This document shows, piece by piece, positions 47,011 to 55,790 of a stretch of 64,000 nucleotides of DNA. The notes beneath the pieces are model-generated. The model was not told the DNA's origin, ran no database searches, and saw only the letters and a list, made by a program, of their open reading frames with translations. This DNA comes from Synechococcus sp. MU1617 (GTDB lineage: Bacteria > Cyanobacteriota > Cyanobacteriia > PCC-6307 > Cyanobiaceae). The stretch is taken from assembly GCF_020514235.1 (NCBI RefSeq), contig NZ_VTLB01000004.1:1-64000 (forward strand), given 5' to 3'. The translations under genes were made by a program, and so were the position numbers. Positions within the stretch are counted from its first letter, which is position 1, and each line of letters starts with the position of its first letter.

Positions 47011-47307
47011 ATGTCGGTGATTGATCCGATTGAGGGGATGCCGAAGAAACGCCGCAAGCTCAACAAGGACATGGAAGCGGAAATGGCCGCTGCCAAGCGA
47101 AAGATTGAGCTAGTGGGCGCGCTGATCAACGACATCCGGAATGAAGACATCCAGGCTGAGTACCTCGGCGCCTTCACGCAGATCCGAAGCGCCGTGGTGA
47201 ATCTCATCGCCAAATACACCACCGACGGATTCTGCGAAGAGACAGAAGGCCTGCTCGCGCTTTACAAGGGGCTGATCCAGCAATTTGAAGAGGAGTACGA
47301 GCTCTAG
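47011..47307 (+). CDS. Hypothetical helical protein
   Basis: A 98-residue ORF from ATG 47011. Basic stretch near the start (GMPKKRRKLNKDMEAEMAAA), then helices (YLGAFTQIRSAVVNLIAKY) and an acidic end (LIQQFEEEYEL). A perfect 11-base inverted repeat overlaps its stop codon. Not recognised. Confidence 0.68.
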   Translation: MSVIDPIEGMPKKRRKLNKDMEAEMAAAKRKIELVGALINDIRNEDIQAEYLGAFTQIRSAVVNLIAKYTTDGFCEETEGLLALYKGLIQQFEEEYEL

Positions 47308-47321
47308 GAGGAGCTCGTACT
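47294..47321 (+). other. Perfect hairpin spanning the stop codon of 47011-47307
   Basis: AGTACGAGCTC and GAGCTCGTACT form an 11-base perfect stem with loop TAGGAG, placing the UAG in the loop. No T-run follows. It could stall ribosomes at the stop, stabilise the mRNA or be an inverted-repeat recognition site. Confidence 0.7.
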
Positions 47322-47386
47322 GGTTGGCATGGGAACAGGCGCCGGCGCAGCACAGCGTTTAAGTTCACTTGCCTTTGTGCCTTGCC

Positions 47387-47512
47387 ATGGCTCTTCGAGA
47401 GACCAAACCTCAGGTGTCGCCACTGCGCCTGAAGATCACCGTGTTGATCGCCGGCTTCGGGCCACTGCTCGCCATCGGCCTGTGGCTTCAGTCCAAGGGT
47501 TTTTTCAGCTGA
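47387..47512 (+). CDS. 41-residue membrane protein
   Basis: From ATG 47387 (MALRETKPQVSPLRLK): basic N-terminus then a helix (ITVLIAGFGPLLAIGLWL) and QSKGFFS. Four bases before the DUF481 gene, so cotranscribed with it. Unknown. Confidence 0.62.
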   Translation: MALRETKPQVSPLRLKITVLIAGFGPLLAIGLWLQSKGFFS

Positions 47513-47516
47513 CGCT

Positions 47517-48416
47517 ATGCACCGTTCCCTCGCCACGGCTGGACTTCTGAGCCTTTGCCTGGTTCCCAGCGTGAGCTGGGCCGAGACCATCACCTTGACC
47601 CTGCGCAACGGCGACAGCCTGCACGGGGAATTGATTGAGCGAAATCCAAACAACGGAACCACGGTGCTGAACCATCCCCAGCTGGGACGGTTGGAAGTCA
47701 CTGCAGAGCAACTCAAACCAGCCACCACCAAGCCCCTTTGGGTCAGCTCGATGTCCGCCGGTGTGATCGGCAATGAAAAGGACGGCGACACCTCCCTTTC
47801 GGTCAGCTTCACCGGAAAAACGCGCTACAAGGACGAACAACAGAAGCTGTCATTGAGCGGCAGCTTCAACGCAAGCAAGTCGAAGGATGCAGGAGAGGCA
47901 CTCTCCATCGATACGGAGAAAGGGTCTGCGGAACTCCGCTACGACAAACCGATCGGTTCCAACCTCGATCTGTTTGCTCTGAGCAGTTACCAATACAACG
48001 GCACCAATGATTCCGGGGTGAACACCGTTCTGGGGAACATCGGTGTGGCATTCCCGCTATTGAAGTCAGACACAACTGAACTCACCGTCTCCATTGGTCC
48101 GTCGTTGCAGTGGAGCGGGGGAGGCATCACCTGTTTCAGTGACACGTTTTGCGGCAACAGCTATGGCGGCGCAACGCTGACGGCCGATCTCAGCTGGAAA
48201 CCCTGGCCTTCGCTCCAGTTCGGGCTTCAAAACCAGTTCACGACGGTCTGGGCGAATGAGGTTCAACCGGCCAACACCCTGACCGCTGAGGTGCGCTACT
48301 ACCCCGCAGAAAACAGCAAGTTGTTCACAACATTGCGGGTGCAATCGATTTACCAAAGCATGAACACACCCGAGTTGAACAACACCATCACCGCTCAGGT
48401 GGGCGCCGACTTCTGA
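47517..48416 (+). CDS. DUF481 outer-membrane beta-barrel protein
   Basis: A 299-residue exported protein. Signal peptide (LATAGLLSLCLVPSVSWA, cleavage after Ala22), then TITLTLRNGDSLHGELIERN, a small domain common before DUF481 barrels, and amphipathic strands (LFALSSYQYNG, LTVSIGPSLQW) ending in the outer-membrane C-terminal Phe (ITAQVGADF). YdiY relatives have no settled function. The next gene overlaps by ATGA-type junction. Confidence 0.85.
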   Translation: MHRSLATAGLLSLCLVPSVSWAETITLTLRNGDSLHGELIERNPNNGTTVLNHPQLGRLEVTAEQLKPATTKPLWVSSMSAGVIGNEKDGDTSLSVSFTGKTRYKDEQQKLSLSGSFNASKSKDAGEALSIDTEKGSAELRYDKPIGSNLDLFALSSYQYNGTNDSGVNTVLGNIGVAFPLLKSDTTELTVSIGPSLQWSGGGITCFSDTFCGNSYGGATLTADLSWKPWPSLQFGLQNQFTTVWANEVQPANTLTAEVRYYPAENSKLFTTLRVQSIYQSMNTPELNNTITAQVGADF

Positions 48417-48862
48417 TGACAACACCCATACTTCACCCCCCGCTGGATGCAGAACAGATCCGTGCCCTGTTCACCAAGCCTTACGGCAAGCCCGGCCCCA
48501 CAGCAGCGCAATGGAAGGCGGTCTACGCCAACGACGTGCATTTCACCGATCCGACCCAGGAACGGCAGGGAATTGACGCCTACATCCTTGCCCAGGATGG
48601 TCTGATGCAGCGCTGTGATGACGTTTTCCTGGAAACAGAATCAGTGGTGGTGAATGGTGAAACAGCCTTTGTTGAATGGCGCATGGGCCTCAAAATCAAA
48701 GGGATTGAATTCATCTACCCCGGCGCAACCCGACTCAGCTTCAATCCGGATGGAAAGATCGGGGATCACCGTGATTATTTTGATTTTGTCGGCCCCACGT
48801 TCGCTCCGGTGCCCGTGATTGGTGGACTGGTGCGGTGGCTCTACAAACGGTTCGTTGCCTGA
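48416..48862 (+). CDS. SnoaL/NTF2-like protein
   Basis: A 148-residue alpha+beta protein from ATG 48416. Typical NTF2-like order: helix (AAQWKAVYANDVHFTDPTQE), Y-I-L-A, then strands with AFVEWRMGLKIKG and YPGATRLSFNPDGKIGDHRD. SnoaL members are isomerases, hydrolases or ligand carriers. No catalytic Asp set can be assigned. Downstream gene overlaps by 8 bases. Confidence 0.82.
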   Translation: MTTPILHPPLDAEQIRALFTKPYGKPGPTAAQWKAVYANDVHFTDPTQERQGIDAYILAQDGLMQRCDDVFLETESVVVNGETAFVEWRMGLKIKGIEFIYPGATRLSFNPDGKIGDHRDYFDFVGPTFAPVPVIGGLVRWLYKRFVA

Positions 48863-49394
48863 ACCACGGCCACAGGGCCATCTGTTGATCGGCCCACCGG
48901 GCAGCGGAAAGTCCACCCTCACCGCGATCCTCGCTCCGCTTCTCCCTGCACGGGTGATCAGCAATGACGCTCTGAGGGAACAGTTATGGGGGGACCCGAA
49001 GGTGCAGGGCCCTTGGTCTGAATTGGAGCCCCATCTTCATGGCGCCATCGACAGCGCCGTCGCCCATGGCGACAACGTGCTTGTGGATGCGACCCATGCG
49101 CAACTCAACTGGCGCCAACGGTTGATGCACCGAAGCCAGGGGGCTGGACACATTCAATGGACCGGCTGGTGGCTGCAAACACCCTTGGATCAGTGTCTTG
49201 TCTGGAACCGGTCCCGCCAACGATCCGTTCCAGAGTCCGTGATTCATGCAATGCACTGCAGGCTGAGCAGCCCACCTGACAGGCCAGAACTCAGCGAAGG
49301 ATTCACAAGCTTGATCCGCCTCAATCCCGCCGGCTCACACCTCAACGAAGAGATCAGCCGTGCGATCCAAGCCATCCATCATCGGTCGCCATGA
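48855..49394 (+). CDS. P-loop kinase (AAA_33/zeta-toxin-like)
   Basis: A 179-residue nucleotide kinase; TTG 48855 lies inside the previous gene's end. Walker A GPPGSGKSTL near residue 14, then RVISNDALREQLWGD, VLVDATHAQLNWRQRL with the DAT-type Walker B, and WNRSRQRSVPESVI as the arginine-rich lid. The family phosphorylates small molecules or nucleotides. Substrate unknown. Confidence 0.85.
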   Translation: MPEPRPQGHLLIGPPGSGKSTLTAILAPLLPARVISNDALREQLWGDPKVQGPWSELEPHLHGAIDSAVAHGDNVLVDATHAQLNWRQRLMHRSQGAGHIQWTGWWLQTPLDQCLVWNRSRQRSVPESVIHAMHCRLSSPPDRPELSEGFTSLIRLNPAGSHLNEEISRAIQAIHHRSP

Positions 49395-49461
49395 AGAAAG
49401 GTGAGCAGGTCATGCACCCCCTATGGAGTCCCATCAACGTGATTCCAACCGCATCCGTGTC

Positions 49462-49644
49462 ATGAAGCTCGGCGAGCTCTTTCTCGAAGCCATGTCCACC
49501 GGCGTGATCACAAACGGAGAGATGGCATGGGTAACCGCCCGACAAGATCAATTCACACGAACTGAGGAAGCTGTTGCGCAACGGCTCGGCCGGTTGATCG
49601 ATGAAGGCACGATTCAGCTGGGTTGTCGCATGCCTGTGGCCTGA
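49462..49644 (+). CDS. Small protein of the three-copy family (with 5588 and 45221)
   Basis: A 60-residue ORF from ATG 49462 (MKLGELFLEAMSTGVITNGE). Full match to the family core, ending RLGRLIDEGTIQLGCR-MPVA. It is closest to the 5588 copy (STGVIT and LGCR both kept). Located just before an OsmC gene. Function unknown. Confidence 0.78.
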   Translation: MKLGELFLEAMSTGVITNGEMAWVTARQDQFTRTEEAVAQRLGRLIDEGTIQLGCRMPVA

Positions 49645-49661
49645 TTGATGGCAGGGCTCTG

Positions 49662-50063
49662 ATGACGCGCATGTCCTGCCGCTACACCGGCGATCTGCAC
49701 TGTTCAGCCGAACATGGGCCCTCCGGTGTGTCGTTGAGCACCGATGCTCCGCCCGATCATGAGGGTCGGGGGGAAAGCTTTTCACCAACAGATTTATTGG
49801 CCACCGCCCTGGGCACTTGCATCTTGACCGTGATGGGAATCACGGCCAAACGCCGAAACTGGTCTGTCACCGGCGCAGAAGCATCTGTCGAGAAGATCAT
49901 GACCCAAACGGGGCCCCGCAAGATCGAAACACTTCGGGTGTGGATCACCCTGCCCCAAGGCTTATCGGAGGATCAAATTCAGTTGTTCAGGCGTGTTGCG
50001 AATGACTGCCCGGTGAAACGCAATTTGGAGTCATCCATGACGATTGATTTGATCTGGTGCTGA
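49662..50063 (+). CDS. OsmC/Ohr-family protein
   Basis: A 133-residue protein from ATG 49662. Hallmarks of the OsmC fold: SPTDLLATALGTCILTVMG with the catalytic Cys on the long helix, and PVKRNLESS at the second Cys position replaced by the DCPVKR motif (Cys present). OsmC proteins reduce organic or fatty-acid hydroperoxides. The DCPV arrangement is the YhfA-type subgroup. Stop at 50063; next gene starts 60 bases later. Confidence 0.9.
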   Translation: MTRMSCRYTGDLHCSAEHGPSGVSLSTDAPPDHEGRGESFSPTDLLATALGTCILTVMGITAKRRNWSVTGAEASVEKIMTQTGPRKIETLRVWITLPQGLSEDQIQLFRRVANDCPVKRNLESSMTIDLIWC

Positions 50064-50122
50064 TCCATCAGGTTTTCTCGCAGGACGGATTTAAAGCAGA
50101 AAGAAGAAGAACAAGAGGAGGC

Positions 50123-50620
50123 ATGGTGAGACTTCACTTCATACCAATTCATGTCTTCCGAGAAACCCCATCGGTGACATTCTTTGATGCTGGGGTTCCA
50201 GGAAGCAATGGTACTGACGTGGTCGCACACCATGGCGCCGCGACGTCACCCCCCGACCAAAACGGTTCAGAGCAGTACTACGTGCACCGACATCAGGTAG
50301 ACAACAACCTTGTACTTGAGGGTTCTCGAACCTTCACGTTGCTCAATCCGGCTTGGGATCACCCACATCACATCATTCATTTGATCCGAGCGATGGGTGC
50401 TCTCCAAATCCCTATCGGCACCTATCACCGCTCAGTTTCCAGCGACGAAGGAAGCCTGGTTCTGAACCAGTCCATGCGTGATCAGGGATTTGATTACAGA
50501 ACAGAATTCATTCCAGTAAGGCTTGAAGAACGAGAGGATCTCCTTAAGGCAAAAGCAACAATTCCATGGATTTGGAGCTGGAAAGATGGGCACATCTGCA
50601 GAGACCACGACGCTCAGTGA
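50123..50620 (+). CDS. Cupin-like hypothetical protein
   Basis: A 165-residue protein from ATG 50123. Segment YYVHRHQVDNNLVLEGSRTF followed by WDHPHHIIHL and G-A-L-Q-IPIGTYHRSVS resembles a cupin barrel with metal-binding His residues, similar to sugar-epimerase-like cupins. A role in small-molecule or sugar metabolism is possible. Low GC in the start region compared with neighbours. Convergent overlap of 7 bases with the next small gene. Confidence 0.65.
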   Translation: MVRLHFIPIHVFRETPSVTFFDAGVPGSNGTDVVAHHGAATSPPDQNGSEQYYVHRHQVDNNLVLEGSRTFTLLNPAWDHPHHIIHLIRAMGALQIPIGTYHRSVSSDEGSLVLNQSMRDQGFDYRTEFIPVRLEEREDLLKAKATIPWIWSWKDGHICRDHDAQ

Positions 50621-50766
50621 TGGTGCTTACGTCGCCGTGAATGACGATGCATGCGCTTCACCAAGCGGCCGCTGACGGAACGATCTTCAGCACACTCGAA
50701 CCGATTCCAACGCCATCCCAGCCAGGACAGCGCCACGACGATGGCAATGGCGATCAACCAACCCAC
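50614..50766 (-). CDS. Small membrane protein with basic tail
   Basis: A 50-residue ORF with GTG 50766: GWLIAIAIVVALSWLGWRWN helix, then a Cys-bearing, strongly basic end (RLVKRMHRHSRRRKHHH). Found by translating the gap; the + frames over the same bases are poor. Unknown. Confidence 0.55.
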   Translation of the reverse strand: MGWLIAIAIVVALSWLGWRWNRFECAEDRSVSGRLVKRMHRHSRRRKHHH

Positions 50767-50791
50767 AAGGACAACGGCTCAAGAGAACAAC

Positions 50792-50947
50792 TCAGAGGCA
50801 AAGACTGCTGGACCACAGCTCTTCCTCATCACCAAGATGCGTCCGAACGCAGGTGGTGACGCACTCGCCATCATCGATCGAACAGGTGGTGATGCACTCC
50901 AGGCATGCCTCAACCGAATCCCAGGTTCCAGCCTGTTGTTGCTCCAT
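50792..50947 (-). CDS. Small Cys-rich protein
   Basis: A 51-residue ORF from ATG 50947. Cysteines are arranged as EACLECITTC then GECVTTC, i.e. C-x2-C-x3-C-x6-C-x3-C, followed by an acidic helix and a final L-C-L. The spacing suggests metal binding or paired disulfides in a helical hairpin. A new reading of a gap; not recognised. Confidence 0.6.
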   Translation of the reverse strand: MEQQQAGTWDSVEACLECITTCSIDDGECVTTCVRTHLGDEEELWSSSLCL

Positions 50948-51032
50948 AGCCTTCTCAACCGACTAAGTGCGTTGTAGGCCGCCAATCGGTCGCTGTCGCT
51001 GCTTCCGTAAAGAGGAGTGAAGGCGACGGGTT

Positions 51033-51230
51033 TCAGCGCTGACCATCCTGATCGAGGCTGAACTCGAGCAATGCTGCCGTGAGCAAGGTCTTCATCGACT
51101 GCAGCGCCTCCTGCTCCCTGGGATCAGGCCCCCCCGGCCATTTCTCAAGGTGAAAGCTCACCGAGCGGTGGAGCAGGCGAACAGCTTCAAGGTCCAGATC
51201 GAACTGGAGGGTGGGGCGGGGCTCACTCAT
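51033..51230 (-). CDS. Small protein, paralog of 10781
   Basis: A 65-residue ORF from ATG 51230 (MSEPRPTLQFDLDLEAVRLL). It shares with 10781-10972 the L-HRSVS, W-P-G-G, R-E-Q-E-A-L, MKT-x-L-x-AAL pattern. Function unknown; the pair brackets most of the window. Confidence 0.75.
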   Translation of the reverse strand: MSEPRPTLQFDLDLEAVRLLHRSVSFHLEKWPGGPDPREQEALQSMKTLLTAALLEFSLDQDGQR

Positions 51231-51303
51231 CTCCCCATTCTCCCCAACAACACGCTGACAGCAGGGAAGGAAATGCATAGTACATAAATACTAAAAGCAA
51301 AAG

Positions 51304-51558
51304 ATGGGCATCGTTAACGCTCCGCCGGCAAGCACCTGGCCGCCGATGGGCTCGATTCAGCTAAGACCCAGCCGGTCGCTCATGGTGTGCCTGACCTGCC
51401 AGCACTTTCAGCACACCCTCACTGAGGGAGGAGTCACCCAGCCAGCTTGCGCTCACCACCAACAGCGCCTCCCCCAAGGAGCACACCTCACGCACCGCTG
51501 CCACCAATGGATGCAACGGCTAGAGAAAGAGATCGGCTGGTGTCCTGAAGGGACCTGA
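51304..51558 (+). CDS. Small Cys/His-rich protein
   Basis: An 84-residue ORF from ATG 51304; an internal start at 51382 (MVCLTCQHFQHTLTEGG) is also plausible. C-x-x-C-x-x-F, PACAHHQQRLPQGAHLTHRC and GWCPEG give a zinc-finger-like set. Convergent with psbA. Confidence 0.65.
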   Translation: MGIVNAPPASTWPPMGSIQLRPSRSLMVCLTCQHFQHTLTEGGVTQPACAHHQQRLPQGAHLTHRCHQWMQRLEKEIGWCPEGT

Positions 51559-51592
51559 TTCGCCGCCCATCCTTCACAGCCAACACACCAAC

Positions 51593-51620
51593 AAAAAAGC
51601 CCCCTCCGAGGAGGGGGGCT
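51593..51620 (-). terminator. Rho-independent terminator of psbA
   Basis: On the minus strand AGCCCCC and GGGGGCT pair with a small mismatch, loop near CTCGG, followed by TTTTTTG. Confidence 0.85.
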
Positions 51621-51680
51621 TTCCGATTCAGTTGATCTGAATCGTTTGGTCTGTTCCAGAAGGAACAGGTTGATTCCAGA

Positions 51681-52757
51681 TCAACCGATGGCAGGAGCCT
51701 GCAGAGCCACAGGAGTGGACTCAACAGCAGCCAGGTCGAGGGGGAAGTTGTGAGCGTTGCGCTCGTGCTGCACTTCCATGCCGAGGTTGGCGCGGTTCAG
51801 CACATCAGCCCAGGTGTTCAGGACGCGGCCCTGACTATCCAGGATGGACTGGTTGAAGTTGAAGCCGTTCAGGTTGAAGGCCATGGTGCTGATGCCCATG
51901 GACGTGAACCAAATGCCGACAACAGGCCAGGCGCCCAGGAAGAAGTGAAGGCTACGGCTGTTGTTGAAGGAGGCGTATTGGAAGATCAGGCGACCGAAGT
52001 AACCGTGGGCAGCCACGATGTTGTAGGTCTCTTCCTCTTGGCCAAACTTGTAGCCGTAGTTCTGGGACTCGCTCTCGGTGGTTTCACGCACCAGGGAGGA
52101 GGTCACCAGGGAGCCGTGCATGGCGGAGAACAAGCTGCCGCCGAAAACACCTGCGACGCCCAGCATGTGGAAGGGGTGCATCAGGATGTTGTGCTCGGCC
52201 TGGAACACCAACATGAAGTTGAAGGTGCCAGAGATGCCCAGGGGCATGCCATCAGAGAAGGAGCCCTGACCGAAGGGGTAAACCAAGAAAACAGCCATCG
52301 CTGCAGACAGCGGAGCGCTGTAGGCAACGCAGATCCAGGGGCGCATGCCCAGGCGGTAGGAGAGCTCCCACTGGCGACCCATGTAGGCGGAAATGCCGAT
52401 GAGGAAGTGGAAGCAGACCAACTGATAAGGGCCGCCGTTGTACAGCCACTCATCGAGGGAAGCAGCTTCCCAGATGGGATAGAAGTGCAGGCCGATGGCG
52501 TTGGAAGACGGAATAACAGCACCGGAGATGATGTTGTTGCCGTAGATCAGGGAGCCAGCGACAGGCTCGCGGATGCCATCGATATCAACCGGGGGAGCGG
52601 CGATAAAAGCAATGGTGAAGCAGATGGTGGCCGCCAGGAGGCAGGGAATCATCAGCACGCCGAACCAACCCACATAGATGCGGTTGTTGGTGTCGGTCAC
52701 CCACTGACAAAAGGCTCCCCAATTGCTCTGGCGTCCGCTGCGAATTGCGGTGGACAT
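51681..52757 (-). CDS. psbA: Photosystem II D1 protein, low-light form (D1:1 type)
   Basis: A 358-residue D1; ATG 52757 ([16 protein letters not shown]) is used, the longer reading being a leader artefact. All landmark segments are present, including [38 protein letters not shown] and the C-terminal processing site (LDLA before [15 protein letters not shown]). The residue equivalent to position 130 is Gln (YMGRQWELS), the D1:1 variant, rather than the Glu of D1:2 used under strong light. Upstream 52758-52898 should hold its promoter. Followed by a terminator, so monocistronic. Confidence 0.98.
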   Translation of the reverse strand: MSTAIRSGRQSNWGAFCQWVTDTNNRIYVGWFGVLMIPCLLAATICFTIAFIAAPPVDIDGIREPVAGSLIYGNNIISGAVIPSSNAIGLHFYPIWEAASLDEWLYNGGPYQLVCFHFLIGISAYMGRQWELSYRLGMRPWICVAYSAPLSAAMAVFLVYPFGQGSFSDGMPLGISGTFNFMLVFQAEHNILMHPFHMLGVAGVFGGSLFSAMHGSLVTSSLVRETTESESQNYGYKFGQEEETYNIVAAHGYFGRLIFQYASFNNSRSLHFFLGAWPVVGIWFTSMGISTMAFNLNGFNFNQSILDSQGRVLNTWADVLNRANLGMEVQHERNAHNFPLDLAAVESTPVALQAPAIG

Positions 52758-52898
52758 GGAAGAAAAGAAGACGGATAAACCTCTCCCAAAAAAATGGGAC
52801 AGGTGAAACAAGTTTATGGAGAGAACCTTCCGTTACATGGCAACTCAATAATCGGAATCAGCTCTCAAAAAAACTTCATTAAGCGCTTTACGAAGCAT

Positions 52899-54182
52899 TC
52901 ATGAAGTTGCATGAAGCAGCCAGTCACGGGATTGCTGAACGAAGCCGTTCCAGTTCATCCGTTCCTCCTCAGCAGCCCGAGCCACCAACAACGGCGCTTG
53001 CTGCTTCAACGCCACAAGATCGAGCTCATCAACACCGGCATTGATCGCCAGCCAATCCGCCATGGATCGGCCCACCACACGGGTGAGGTAAGCCGCACTG
53101 AGGGCCTGCATCGAACCAGCGATCAGCCAACTCCCCCCGTCCAGCTTGGCCAGTCCAAGCAAGGTCTGACCGGTCCACTCCACCACGCCCTGGGCGAGCG
53201 CCACCCGAGCCAGCTGTGCCGCCGCTTCCCTGAGCACATCGGGCTGCAGCGACGCCCCCCAGATCTCACCCATCTCCTTGATCATCAAACCGTTGGCCAC
53301 AGTGACGGCCAGAAGATCAAGGCTGGCGATGGGGGATGCCATCACAGACCCAGCCACCACCCACTGGGTGCGTTGCTGGATCTGCAGAAAGCGCTCACGC
53401 CGAAGCGATTCGAGGTCACGCTGCCAACGGCGATGCAGTTCCGCCAGCAGCCGCGGCCGCGTCTCGATCGCAGCCTGTTTCAGCGAACTGCGCAACGGTG
53501 CCAGGGCAGCCCTCAGCTTCATCGAAGGCTCCTGAACCAGGATCCGCTCGCGCCAGCGCTCGGGAAGGTCATCCCGAACTGAATCGATGGCATCGGTCGA
53601 CGCGTCCTGCACTTCTGTCGCCACGAGCAGCCAAGCCGGCTGATCGTCCGGCACCTGCTGAAGCCAGAGCAGATCTGAGGCCAGCAGTGGCGCCTGCAGG
53701 CTAAACAGGATCAGATCTTGATCCAGCAGGCCGCGGGGCCAGCAACGGCTGCCGTCATCGGTGGTCAGGGGATGGCAGAGCGACAGCGTCAATGGCACCG
53801 GGCCAGCCAGAGAGCTGCTGAGGTCTGCTTCATTCGGTCCCTGAGAAGCTCCCAAGGCGACCATTGCCATGCGCACAGGACCGCTGCGGTCCAGCACTGA
53901 CTTGAGTTCAGCGCGACGGGCCAGATCCGCGGAGGGTTGCTGCTCAAAACCCGCGAACTGATCCAACACTTCCTGGCATCGAGCCATCCATCCATTCAGC
54001 GATACCGGTGCTGTGAAACGCGGTTGGCTTGGCTTGCGCCCAAGCCAGATCACAACGCCACCGGCGGCCAGCAGCCCCAGCCCCCCGCCGGGAATGTGCA
54101 TCACATCACTGACCAGCCACTGTCCAGCAAGCAGACCAGCCCCAGCCAGAGCCAGCGGCCGCAGCAGCGACGACGGTGGCAT
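52899..54182 (-). CDS. DUF697 (YcjF-like) membrane protein
   Basis: A 427-residue protein from ATG 54182; TTG 54215 is an alternative. Two N-terminal hydrophobic segments (LALAGAGLLAGQWLVSDV, GLLAAGGVVIWLG), a large middle region without P-loop, and a C-terminal DUF697 domain (SPIASLDLLAVTVANGLMIK, DVLREAAAQLARVALAQG, WLIAGSMQALSAAYLTRVVG). DUF697 proteins usually pair with Era-type GTPases in membrane stress. No GTPase motif is in this gene; the partner is elsewhere. Confidence 0.8.
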   Translation of the reverse strand: MPPSSLLRPLALAGAGLLAGQWLVSDVMHIPGGGLGLLAAGGVVIWLGRKPSQPRFTAPVSLNGWMARCQEVLDQFAGFEQQPSADLARRAELKSVLDRSGPVRMAMVALGASQGPNEADLSSSLAGPVPLTLSLCHPLTTDDGSRCWPRGLLDQDLILFSLQAPLLASDLLWLQQVPDDQPAWLLVATEVQDASTDAIDSVRDDLPERWRERILVQEPSMKLRAALAPLRSSLKQAAIETRPRLLAELHRRWQRDLESLRRERFLQIQQRTQWVVAGSVMASPIASLDLLAVTVANGLMIKEMGEIWGASLQPDVLREAAAQLARVALAQGVVEWTGQTLLGLAKLDGGSWLIAGSMQALSAAYLTRVVGRSMADWLAINAGVDELDLVALKQQAPLLVARAAEEERMNWNGFVQQSRDWLLHATS

Positions 54183-54327
54183 CACCAGGTCTGGCCATGA
54201 AGCCGGGAGTTTCAACAGTAAGGCTGCTGTAGCAGTGGCCCTTCTTAGCTCAACCCACCACCTGACACCAGAACTTCAGGCCAGAAGGACGACTTCTCCA
54301 TAAGTTGGGAACAGGCCGGAGTCAGCC

Positions 54328-55254
54328 GTGACACACAGTCATCCCATCGCGATGGTCGACAACCGCCGGGGGGTGCGCAGGGTTCTCATGGTGGCCCTGG
54401 GCCTGAACATCACCATGTCGCTGCTGAAGCTTCTGGTGGGGGCCATGAGTGGCTCCCTGGCGGTGATCGCTGACGGCATGCACAGCGCCACCGATGCGCT
54501 GTCCAGCCTCACGGGACTGGTCACCAACAAACTTTCCGATCCACGGCCCGACCGGGATCACCCCTATGGCCACCGTAAATACGAGGCTGTAGGAGCCCTC
54601 GGTATCGCTGGGTTCATCCTCTTCACAGCAATCGAAATCCTGCTGCGTTCAGGGGAGAGGCTCCTCGAGGGCCTGCCACCCATCCGTGTGACAAGCCAGG
54701 AGCTCGTGCTGCTAACGCTCGTGCTGGGATTCAATCTCCTGCTGGCGGGATATGAGCTTCGAGAAGGTCGGCGACTGAACAGCAACCTGCTCAAAGCAGA
54801 TGCCCAGCATGCGGCGAGCGACGTTTGGACCACCGTGGTGGTGCTGGTGGGCATGGCGGGGGCGGTCTGGCTGCAGGTGAGCTGGCTCGACGTCGCGCTG
54901 GCCATCCCGATGGCGCTCCTGCTGATCCGTGTGTGCTGGCAGGTGCTGCGCGGCACCCTGCCCTGGTTGGTGGACCACATGGCGGTTGCCCCTGAAGCCA
55001 TCTATGCCGAAGCTATGGCCACAGCCGGAGTGATGAACTGCCACGACATCGCCAGCCGGGGCGTTCTGGGCCAGCAGGTGTTCATCGAAATGCATATGGT
55101 TGTCGACGCAGACGACCTCACCAAGGCGCACAGGATCACCGAGGAGGTGGAAGAGCGCTTGGACGAAAGCTTCGGGCCGGTGCGGTGCACCATCCATCTG
55201 GAACCCAAGGACTACGTGGAGGACGGGATCACCTACACCGGCGCCCATGGCTGA
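54328..55254 (+). CDS. Cation diffusion facilitator (metal efflux) transporter
   Basis: A 308-residue CDF protein (GTG start). Six helices; the zinc-site motifs are H-S-x-T-D in DGMHSATDALSS and H-A-x-S-D in ADAQHAASDVW, and the HPYGHRKYE loop between helices is typical. The C-terminal metal-binding domain begins near MNCHDIASRGVLG and ends CTIHLEPKDY. Exports Zn, Fe, Mn or Co in exchange for protons. Overlaps the next gene by 8 bases. Confidence 0.93.
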   Translation: MTHSHPIAMVDNRRGVRRVLMVALGLNITMSLLKLLVGAMSGSLAVIADGMHSATDALSSLTGLVTNKLSDPRPDRDHPYGHRKYEAVGALGIAGFILFTAIEILLRSGERLLEGLPPIRVTSQELVLLTLVLGFNLLLAGYELREGRRLNSNLLKADAQHAASDVWTTVVVLVGMAGAVWLQVSWLDVALAIPMALLLIRVCWQVLRGTLPWLVDHMAVAPEAIYAEAMATAGVMNCHDIASRGVLGQQVFIEMHMVVDADDLTKAHRITEEVEERLDESFGPVRCTIHLEPKDYVEDGITYTGAHG

Positions 55255-55774
55255 TGTCGACACCGCAACACATGAGCTCGCTGGACTGACCGTGCGTCAG
55301 CAGCGGGGGCTGATTGAGGTGCTCGATGAAGTTCGCCGTGCCGAAGGCTGGTCTTGGCAACTTCCGGTGTTGCTGCGGGAACGATGCTGGCTGCGGCTAT
55401 CTCGCACTCCCCTGACCGAGCTGCACCGCTTGCTCCCTCCGGATGGACGCGATGAGGCGCCAGAACTGATGCAGTACCGGCGGTTGCTGCGGCAGGGAAT
55501 GGATCCACTGATGGCCCAACAAAACTGCTGGCATGACTTCGGCATCGAGGACTGCCAGAGAGCGCTGCGGGACTACTGGAACAGTCGTGACACTGCCATC
55601 CACGGTTGGACAGCCGAGCGGTACCGACAACTGGTGAGCAGCTATCGCGAACGGATTGATCGGGGAATCACAGCGGTTCCGATGCTCGTGCTGGCTCGGA
55701 AGAACAGCGTTGAATGCCACCAGCTGCTCTGGATCACCGAAAACACCCCGGTGATGCGTCACACTTGCGCCTGA
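55247..55774 (+). CDS. Hypothetical protein
   Basis: A 175-residue soluble protein from ATG 55247, inside the end of the CDF gene. Helical, with VRRAEGWSWQLPVLLRERCW, DEAPELMQYRRLLRQGMDPL and YRQLVSSYRERIDRGITAVP. No metal or catalytic motif recognised. Coupled translation with the transporter suggests a related role. Confidence 0.7.
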   Translation: MADVDTATHELAGLTVRQQRGLIEVLDEVRRAEGWSWQLPVLLRERCWLRLSRTPLTELHRLLPPDGRDEAPELMQYRRLLRQGMDPLMAQQNCWHDFGIEDCQRALRDYWNSRDTAIHGWTAERYRQLVSSYRERIDRGITAVPMLVLARKNSVECHQLLWITENTPVMRHTCA

Positions 55775-55790
55775 TTCCAGGCCATGGGCC

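Noticed and set aside
51420-51434. CCCTCACTGAGGGA, a further match to the palindrome class
   Set aside because: It lies inside a coding sequence and has a one-base spacer, so it is treated as chance.
51750-52778. A 342-codon ORF on the + strand
   Set aside because: It is the antisense shadow of psbA, common for strongly codon-biased genes.
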